This document shows, one piece after another, positions 12,711 to 18,062 of a DNA stretch of 18,062 nucleotides (position 1 is its first letter; every line of letters begins with the position of its first letter). The stretch is taken from positions 1 to 18,062 of the forward strand of contig CAZMUN010000023.1 of NCBI GenBank assembly GCA_964569815.1. Reading direction: 5' to 3'. Both the position numbers and the translations under genes were made by a program. Origin of the DNA: CAZMUN01 sp964569815. GTDB taxonomy: Archaea; Iainarchaeota; Iainarchaeia; Iainarchaeales; GCA-2688035. Under the pieces are notes generated by a model, which was given only the letters and a program-made list of their open reading frames with translations, had not been told where the DNA came from and did not search any database.

Positions 12711-14906
12711 TTAAGAACCGTCTCCTTCGCTGTAGGGTCTTGTGTAAGAGAGACTGGGATGGCTTGTTGCCCAAAGAATGCCCTCTTCACCATAATAAAC
12801 GCCGCCCTCTCTGAGAGAAAAGTTTGCAAGATCTTTGTAGCCTGAATCGCCCCCATGGCAACTATGATTATAACAAAAACTCCAACCAAGACTGCTTTCA
12901 GTGTTTGCCTTTATTCTTGCATCTTGTTTTGACATCCCACTTTCCTCATAATGCGTTCGCCTATAATCTGCAGATACTGCTTCCAGACCACCGTCAAATG
13001 TAAGGCCTTGAAGACTTGGTTCTGCACCATGAGAAAAAGAAGCTACTGCATCAACACTTGGGTCAAACATTCCTGCTAATAGTACATCATCAGAATGCCG
13101 ATCATAAATAGTTACATCATAGCCAAGATGCTTCATAAATGCAAACATCAAATTTATTTTTCTTCCAAGCCAAAGCCTTTCATAATCGCCCACTTCCGAA
13201 CTTACCACAATAGCTGCTTTTTTTCCTTCGCCCATTCCTTGCTCAAACTCGTCAGCATTCAATCCAAGAATGCTCTTTATAGCTTTCTTTGTTTTATCAT
13301 TCAATGGAGGCGGCTCTGGCGGATTCTTTAAGCTTATATTTTCCCTTTTAAACCTGTTTTTCTTTAAATCATCTTTTCCCGGAACATCCTCAATTTTTTT
13401 CAGGCACCTGCCTTCAGATGCAACATATCCGTCCCTGCAAGGGCAAGTACAGTTTTCACCTTCAAGCTTGCCGAAAGAAAATGGGCTCTTTGAAACACAT
13501 TCTGATTCACATTCTGCTTTAGTCGGTCCTACTATTTCTCCTTGACCTTTAATGAAAGCCATCAATGCAAAATAATCTCGAAATTCATGGGTTCTATCAT
13601 AAAAGTCCCCTATTGTGCCCTGTGCTGTTTGCAAACAGTAATTGCCACATTCATTAGCTTCAGTTACCACCTCAACTGTTTCTCCTAATTCCTCTTCTTC
13701 AAGCTGTTTCACTTTTTGTTCAAGTCCTGGCATTTTTTCTTTGATTGTGTCCCCTTTCCCATAAGCACAAGTAAGGTTAATCTCTTTTGTGATAGCCGAA
13801 ACCTTTTCCCAAAAAGATTCCATTCTTTCTTTGAAACCATCTATCTCTTGGTTTGAAGGATTACTTATTTCCTCTTGAATTAAAGCATGTAATTTATCTT
13901 CTTCTGTTGACATTTTAGCTAAAGCTTCATTTACTCTTTCATCCAATATATTATCTTCAAGGTTTTCCTTTTTTTGTTGGTAGTCTGCAAGATCTGCTTT
14001 TACGTTTTTAATGTCTTTTTCTAAAGCAACTAACCAGCTCTGCCGTTTTGCAATTCCTTCTGCATCATTCGGGTTTGCAGCAATCCATGCCTCATATTCT
14101 AATTTATTTTTATAATCTTCGTCAAGTCTTTGTTGTTTCCGTTTAATGTTGTCTTCCCAAGCCAAAATACTTTCTTCTACACCTTCAACATTACTTAAAC
14201 AAAGAGATAATGCACCCCAATAAGCGCCGTGCCCATAACCTTTACCTTTTAGAAGGCTCTTAATAACCTCTTCCTTTGTACTGGCTTCACCTCCTTGTTT
14301 ATAGCCAAAACTATAAAGCTTCTGGCATAAATCCATTTTCTTTTGTAATGATTCTTGATAGCAATCTTCCAAATCATTTAAAGCATTATAGACCTGACAT
14401 TGCACCCCACATGTACCTTGTCCGCTTGGGCTCGCCCAAGACAAATAGGGTTCACATAACTCATAGTCGCCCCTTATTTCATCGCATGCTTCTTTGTCTA
14501 AAGTATCACAAACTTCTTTTCCTTCTTCAGTTAATTCTTCCCAACTGGACTTGCCTTGCCAAGCCGAAGTACACGCTTCCGGATCAAATACTTCGCAGGC
14601 TTCAGCATAATCTAAGCTTATTTGCTCGCATTTTTCAGCTTCTTCTGCAGAGTATTGAGTTCCAGCCCACTGCGCAATTTTAAGGAACTCTGTTTCGGGG
14701 TTCTTACAGGCGTCTTTTCCTTCAGAGCAAAGTAAATCAATGTGGCATCCTTCTTTTGTTTCAGGAAATTCATCTGGCAATGTACAGGTGAAATTAGTAA
14801 ATTCTTCTTTACCTTCAAATAGCAAAATTTTTTCAGAAGAAACAGAACATCCAAAAACGAGTAAAAGCAATAAGACAAACAAAATACAGGTAAGCAATTT
14901 TTTCAA
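12711..14906 (-). CDS. Large Cys-rich coiled-coil lipoprotein with caspase-like C-terminal domain
   Basis: A 731-residue lipoprotein from the TTG at 14906 (AAGGTG ribosome site 8 bases upstream). The signal ends in VFGC (Cys20). Residues 41-200 are Cys-rich; about 240-405 is a long charged helical/coiled-coil region; a second Cys-rich stretch (420-501) includes CTCPCRDGYV; then comes a proline-rich linker (529-535). Residues 561-731 look like a clan CD cysteine peptidase: strand KKAAIVVSS, then YDVTIYD, then the His-Gly dyad in ASFSHGAEP (His626-Gly627), and 57 residues later FCYNHSCHGG with Cys683 (or Cys678). That order and spacing match caspase/metacaspase-type enzymes (compare DSCHSG-like motifs). 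The peptidase call is from motifs only. Surface-anchored location is inferred from the lipobox. Confidence 0.7.
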   Translation of the reverse strand: MKKLLTCILFVLLLLLVFGCSVSSEKILLFEGKEEFTNFTCTLPDEFPETKEGCHIDLLCSEGKDACKNPETEFLKIAQWAGTQYSAEEAEKCEQISLDYAEACEVFDPEACTSAWQGKSSWEELTEEGKEVCDTLDKEACDEIRGDYELCEPYLSWASPSGQGTCGVQCQVYNALNDLEDCYQESLQKKMDLCQKLYSFGYKQGGEASTKEEVIKSLLKGKGYGHGAYWGALSLCLSNVEGVEESILAWEDNIKRKQQRLDEDYKNKLEYEAWIAANPNDAEGIAKRQSWLVALEKDIKNVKADLADYQQKKENLEDNILDERVNEALAKMSTEEDKLHALIQEEISNPSNQEIDGFKERMESFWEKVSAITKEINLTCAYGKGDTIKEKMPGLEQKVKQLEEEELGETVEVVTEANECGNYCLQTAQGTIGDFYDRTHEFRDYFALMAFIKGQGEIVGPTKAECESECVSKSPFSFGKLEGENCTCPCRDGYVASEGRCLKKIEDVPGKDDLKKNRFKRENISLKNPPEPPPLNDKTKKAIKSILGLNADEFEQGMGEGKKAAIVVSSEVGDYERLWLGRKINLMFAFMKHLGYDVTIYDRHSDDVLLAGMFDPSVDAVASFSHGAEPSLQGLTFDGGLEAVSADYRRTHYEESGMSKQDARIKANTESSLGWSFCYNHSCHGGDSGYKDLANFSLREGGVYYGEEGILWATSHPSLSYTRPYSEGDGS

Positions 14907-15025
14907 AATACAAACACCTTCAGTATAAATGAATAACTTACTATTTTAGCAAATAAAAATGTTTGTTTATGGAAAAAATAAGCTATAATAAAATAATTTT
15001 TGAATTATCAGTTTATGTAAGCATG

Positions 15026-15051
15026 TTCATGAATTCATATTCATGAATTCA
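15026..15051. repeat. Tandem TTCATGAATTCA repeat
   Basis: Two copies of TTCATGAATTCA (15026-15037 and 15040-15051), each containing the palindrome TTCATGAA, spaced 14 bases apart. They lie about 120 bases upstream of the large lipoprotein start and just past the ATPase end, in an AT-rich stretch (14907-15067) without a gene. They could be a dimeric regulator site. Confidence 0.4.
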
Positions 15052-15067
15052 AAATAAAAACCATTAC

Positions 15068-15111
15068 TTTTAAGCAATAATCCCTATACATTATAATAGG
15101 CGATGATGAAA
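15068..15111. repeat. Dispersed intergenic repeat, copy B
   Basis: Nearly identical to copy A at 7241 over 42 bases (three differences), including the CCTAT-8-ATAGG hairpin. It lies just downstream of the ATPase stop codon (gene on the minus strand). Confidence 0.7.
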
Positions 15112-15120
15112 CAATCGCCT
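15098..15120 (-). terminator. Hairpin directly after the ATPase stop
   Basis: On the minus strand AGGCGAT, a 9-base loop and ATCGCCT form a perfect 7-base stem immediately after the TGA stop, followed by an AT-rich stretch. It overlaps repeat copy B. It is a plausible 3' end for the ATPase transcript, though archaeal termination does not require hairpins. Confidence 0.4.
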
Positions 15121-17760
15121 TCAAAAACCGGTTTGTTTTGCAACATTTGCATTCAACAAGTCGCCTTTTACTGCTTTTAGTGCGTCAAAAACAAATATTA
15201 CTGTCAAGCAAACAATGAATGCCATTGCCCAGTTAAGTGGAGTTATTTTGCCTGTTGTTTCAAATACTGCGTTTAGTGGGGTGTAAATTATTGCCAGCGT
15301 TGCTATTATTGATGCTATTGATGCATAAATCAGGTATTTGTTTGAAAACAGTGAAGATTTGTGCACTTGGTGCCTGAATGACCTGAAATTGTAGGCGTTT
15401 GCTATTTCAAACAAAATTAGTGTTGCTAACGCTGTCGTTCTTGCAGTTTCCAAGCTCTGCTCAAAAACGTTCAGGCTCGCATAAAACATTAGCAGTGTTC
15501 CCAATCCCATTGTTGTGCCTGCGATTACCAGTAGTTTAAGCAGCTGCTTGTTTAGTATTCCTGTCTTTTTTCTTGGCTTTGCCGCCATTATGTCAGAGGA
15601 AGTTGGTTGCTGCCCTAAAGTGATTGCAGGCAGGTTGTCGGTTACTATGTTCATGAACAGGATTTGGATTGCCAAAAGAGGCAAAGGAAAACCAAAAAGG
15701 ATCCCGAAAAAAATCAGGAAAACCTCTGAATAGTTGCAGCTTAACTGATATGTAACAAATTTTTGAATGTTATTAAAGATTGTTCTTCCCTCTTTTATTG
15801 CGTCAACTATTGAGGCAAAGTCATCGTCTTTTAGAACCAAGTCAGCAGACTCTCTTGAAACAGCTGTGCCGTTTTTCCCCATTGCCACTCCGATATGCGC
15901 TTCTTTAAGTGAAGGCGCATCGTTCACTCCATCTCCAGTCATCGTTACTATTTCTTGGTTGGCTTTCAATGCCCTCACTATTCTTAACTTGTGCTCAGGC
16001 CTGACTCTTGCAAAAATTGTGATTTTGTTTACCTTATTTGATAGTTCTTCGTCAGTAAGCCGGTCTATTTCTTTGCCAATCATTGTTTTTTGTTCCAGGC
16101 CAATTTCTTTTGCTATTTCTTCCGCTGTTTCCAGATTATCCCCGGTTATCATTTTCACTTTAATTCCTGCTTTGGCACAAGTTTCTAATGCACTCGCAAC
16201 TTCTTTTCTCGGCGGGTCCTCCATTGCCATTATCCCCAAAAAAACAAGTTTTTCTTCAAAATGGTCTTTTTCAAGAGAGCCTGCTTTTTTGAATGCAAAT
16301 CCAAGCGTCCTAAGCCTTTCGCGAGTTAAATTTTTATTCGCCTCCAGAATCATTTTATTTTTTTCTTCCGTCAACCTAACAGCCTTGCTGTTCTCCATTA
16401 CAAAATCGCATTTTTCAAGCAGAATTTCCGGAGCTCCCTTTGAATAAACCGTGTTTTCCAGCGATTCTTCGCACACTACTGTCATCATTTTTCTTTCAGA
16501 ACTGAAAGGAATTTCTTCCATTCGTGCAGCAGAAATATCTTCTTTGAATATTCCAGCCTTTGCAGCCGCAACCAGCAGAGCCGCTTCTGTCGGCGTGCCA
16601 ATTTTCCGGTATTCTTTGTCAGTGCCCTTCCGCTCAATTTTTGCATCATTGCATAACACAGCCACTTTTAACAGCAGCGCCAATGCCACATTGCTTGCAG
16701 GGCTTACTTCCTTTGAGCCGCAAGTGAATTCCCCTTCGGCACTGTAACCGCGTCCAGTAACAGCATATGGTTCGTTATCGCAAAGGATTTTCCTTACAGT
16801 CATTTCCCCTTTTGTTATTGTGCCTGTTTTATCTGCACAAATAATTGTTGTTTCTCCCAACGTTTCGATTGTTGACATCCTGTTGACTATTGCATTCTTT
16901 TTAGCCATCCTGTAAGCCCCAGTAGACAAAGTGGAAATCAACACAACCGGGAGCCCCTCAGGAAACGCTGAAACAGACAAAGCAATGACCACAATCAAAA
17001 TTTCAACTATAAAATCAGGCGTTATTGCAGGCTGCCTTAAAACCATTATAAAGCCTGTTAAAACAGAGAAAAACAGGGCTGCCGCCGCCATGTACTTTGC
17101 CAAATTGTTTACTTTTTTTTGCAGGGGAAATTCTTTTTCTATCGAGGAAATCATTCCCGCGATCTTTCCAAACTCGGTGTTCATTCCAGTGTGCATCACT
17201 TTTACAAGAGCTTTTCCGTTTACAGCCTGTGTTCCCATAAAAACCAAATTGGCGTTTGAATAGTCTTTTTCATTTTCTGCAGCGGTTTTTTTTACTTCTG
17301 CAGATTCTCCAGTCAAAACAGATTCGTTCACTCTCAAATCTTTTTCCTCCAAAACAAGGCAGTCTGCAGGAACTGCTTCACCAACTCTTAAAACAACAAG
17401 GTCCCCAGGCACAATTTCTTGGGAAGGCACTTCCATTTCATCGCCATCCCTGATGACAATTGAAATTTGCATAATCATTTTTTTTAAGGCTTTAATTGCC
17501 TTTTCGGCCTTGTACTCCTGAATAAAACCAACAAGTATAACTATGCCGATTATTGCAAGAATCACATAACCGGTTATTTCCTTGCCGACAAAAAAAGAGA
17601 TCAGCATGGCGGCAAACAGCAAATAAACAATAGCGTTTTTTTTGACCTGCCTTAACAAAATTTGCAGAGGCGAAATTTTTACCAGGGCCTTAATTTCATT
17701 AAGCCCAAACTCCTTCAGCCTCTGGCCGGCCTGTTCCTGAGTCAAACCATTCAGATTCAA
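15121..17760 (-). CDS. P-type Ca2+-transporting ATPase (P2A family)
   Basis: An 879-residue integral membrane pump, full length for P2A ATPases. Domain order is normal: N-terminal cation ATPase domain, actuator with LTGES (149-153), phosphorylation motif DKTGT (Asp310), nucleotide-binding KGAPE (441-445), MITGDN (537-542), hinge MTGDGVNDAP (607-616), and six C-terminal helices. Ca2+-site residues by comparison with SERCA are all present: Glu268 in FPEGLP (M4), Asn676 and Glu679 (M5), Asn704, Thr707 and Asp708 in NIVTDNLPA (M6), and Glu785 in FEIANAYNF (M8). It should export Ca2+ (possibly Mn2+) at the cost of ATP. The start is TTG at 17760, with AGGTG five bases upstream. Monocistronic; no obvious link to the arsenic genes. 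Confidence 0.93.
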   Translation of the reverse strand: MNLNGLTQEQAGQRLKEFGLNEIKALVKISPLQILLRQVKKNAIVYLLFAAMLISFFVGKEITGYVILAIIGIVILVGFIQEYKAEKAIKALKKMIMQISIVIRDGDEMEVPSQEIVPGDLVVLRVGEAVPADCLVLEEKDLRVNESVLTGESAEVKKTAAENEKDYSNANLVFMGTQAVNGKALVKVMHTGMNTEFGKIAGMISSIEKEFPLQKKVNNLAKYMAAAALFFSVLTGFIMVLRQPAITPDFIVEILIVVIALSVSAFPEGLPVVLISTLSTGAYRMAKKNAIVNRMSTIETLGETTIICADKTGTITKGEMTVRKILCDNEPYAVTGRGYSAEGEFTCGSKEVSPASNVALALLLKVAVLCNDAKIERKGTDKEYRKIGTPTEAALLVAAAKAGIFKEDISAARMEEIPFSSERKMMTVVCEESLENTVYSKGAPEILLEKCDFVMENSKAVRLTEEKNKMILEANKNLTRERLRTLGFAFKKAGSLEKDHFEEKLVFLGIMAMEDPPRKEVASALETCAKAGIKVKMITGDNLETAEEIAKEIGLEQKTMIGKEIDRLTDEELSNKVNKITIFARVRPEHKLRIVRALKANQEIVTMTGDGVNDAPSLKEAHIGVAMGKNGTAVSRESADLVLKDDDFASIVDAIKEGRTIFNNIQKFVTYQLSCNYSEVFLIFFGILFGFPLPLLAIQILFMNIVTDNLPAITLGQQPTSSDIMAAKPRKKTGILNKQLLKLLVIAGTTMGLGTLLMFYASLNVFEQSLETARTTALATLILFEIANAYNFRSFRHQVHKSSLFSNKYLIYASIASIIATLAIIYTPLNAVFETTGKITPLNWAMAFIVCLTVIFVFDALKAVKGDLLNANVAKQTGF

Positions 17761-18010
17761 AAAAACACCTTTTCATACAACTCTGTTACTATTTGATCCT
17801 CTGATTGCAAATGGCAACCAAAAATCAAATTCAGTATAAGCCATAACGTTAATTTCAATTAAAATATTATGCATTGAGGCGCCTAAGGGCAAGTAATCGA
17901 ATATGCCAAACCCACAGAATCAAAAAACCGTTAGTTTTAAGGCATTAACACCATACGATACGCACGGCAATGATAAGGTGAATGTTGGAGAAAGCGCAGG
18001 CAACGACAGT
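17761..18010. other. Gene-free region upstream of the ATPase
   Basis: It contains the ATPase ribosome site (17766-17770, read on the minus strand), an AT-rich stretch near 17850-17870 that may hold its promoter, an AGGCGCCT palindrome near 17878-17885, and dispersed repeat copy D. I see no credible ORF or RNA gene on either strand. Confidence 0.5.
17935..17980. repeat. Dispersed intergenic repeat, copy D (diverged)
   Basis: TTTTAAGGCATTAACACCATAC, then CACGGCAATGATAAGGTGA, shares its start, its CATAC-like middle and the GGCAATGATRAGGT end with copies A and C. It has lost clear hairpin pairing. It is the most diverged of the four copies, so the assignment is tentative. Confidence 0.45.
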
Positions 18011-18041
18011 GAAGCCTCCCCGCCCTAAAGGGCGGGGCTTC
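18011..18041. repeat. GC-rich hairpin, possible IS200/IS605 right-end (omega RNA) stem
   Basis: GAAGC and GCTTC form an outer stem, and CCCGCCCT and AGGGCGGG an inner stem with a tiny loop and a small left-side bulge. It is far more GC-rich than the surroundings. Such hairpins are typical near the right end of archaeal IS200/IS605-type elements, at the 3' end of tnpB. A plain terminator is the alternative. Confidence 0.5.
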
Positions 18042-18060
18042 CGCTGGGTTCAGTTAGCCC
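18025..18060 (-). CDS. Possible 3' end of a TnpB-type gene (partial, runs off the window)
   Basis: Reading the minus strand from the right edge gives GLTEPSGSPAL followed by TAG, the stop lying inside the GC-rich hairpin. Many IS200/IS605 TnpB proteins end in a short tail encoded by such a hairpin, with similar PSGSPAL-like residues. Only 11 residues are visible, so this rests on the tail plus hairpin pattern. The body of the gene would lie beyond 18062. Confidence 0.3.
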   Translation of the reverse strand, partial: GLTEPSGSPAL

Positions 18061-18062
18061 AT

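Noticed and set aside
12710..12889. N-terminal extension of the small lipoprotein
   Set aside because: It overlaps the C-terminal coding region of the large lipoprotein on the same strand; only the ATG at 12709 places a lipobox at the proper distance.
15767..16447. Long plus-strand open frame inside the ATPase gene
   Set aside because: It is antisense to a strongly conserved P-type ATPase, has no ribosome site, and its Ser/Phe-rich composition is that of a reverse-strand shadow.

Overview
The window reads as a piece of an archaeal chromosome, most likely from a small-genome DPANN-type lineage (Diapherotrites, Woesearchaeota, Micrarchaeota or similar; I cannot choose from sequence alone). Reasons: several genes have an archaeal TATA box centred about 27 bases before the start codon, the spacing expected for leaderless mRNA; other genes carry Shine-Dalgarno sites of the AGGTG/AGGTGAT type with ATG, GTG or TTG starts; there are many small surface lipoproteins with Cys-rich CGNGxC motifs; and toxin-antitoxin pairs sit among dispersed intergenic repeats.

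Layout. 22-891 (-) is a PhzF-family isomerase, divergent from a complete tyrosine recombinase (1062-1871, +). Next comes a tight nine-gene arsenic operon, 1975-6349 (+): ArsR repressor, dicluster ferredoxin, ArsP/DUF318-type permease, second dicluster ferredoxin, ArsM arsenite methyltransferase, an ArsF-like lipoprotein thioredoxin, a CcdA-like ArsG permease and a mini-thioredoxin (ArsE-like). A perfect palindrome lies between the TATA box and the arsR start, the natural site for autorepression. The set suggests methylation of As(III), export of methylated arsenic, and handling of aromatic (nitro/amino) arsenicals, with ferredoxins and thiol proteins supplying electrons. No ArsC, ArsA, ArsB or Acr3 is present here.

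6350-12130 is accessory DNA. It holds a 160-base cluster of strong hairpins, a RHH/RelE toxin-antitoxin pair (6735-7246), two secreted lipoproteins (a seven-repeat PQQ-like beta-propeller and a C39-like cysteine peptidase), a 40-residue basic ORF, and an AbiEi/AbiEii type IV toxin-antitoxin pair with an 11-base-period operator-like array. A perfect 27-base direct repeat brackets the RelE-to-peptidase block. The peptidase gene has an in-frame TGA followed by 33 more codons that encode a plausible Cys-rich tail.

12197-14906 (-) is a two-gene lipoprotein operon. The larger product combines a Cys-rich and coiled-coil region with a C-terminal domain that looks like a clan CD (caspase/metacaspase-like) peptidase, with His-Gly and Cys-His-Gly motifs. 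I consider this the most novel protein in the window.

15121-17760 (-) is a P2A Ca2+-type ATPase with all recognisable Ca2+ ligands. The right edge (18011-18060) has a GC-rich hairpin overlapping what may be the last codons of an IS200/IS605 tnpB on the minus strand. Four related copies of a ~45-base intergenic repeat (7241, 12086, 15068, 17935) lie beside the toxin-antitoxin loci and the ATPase.
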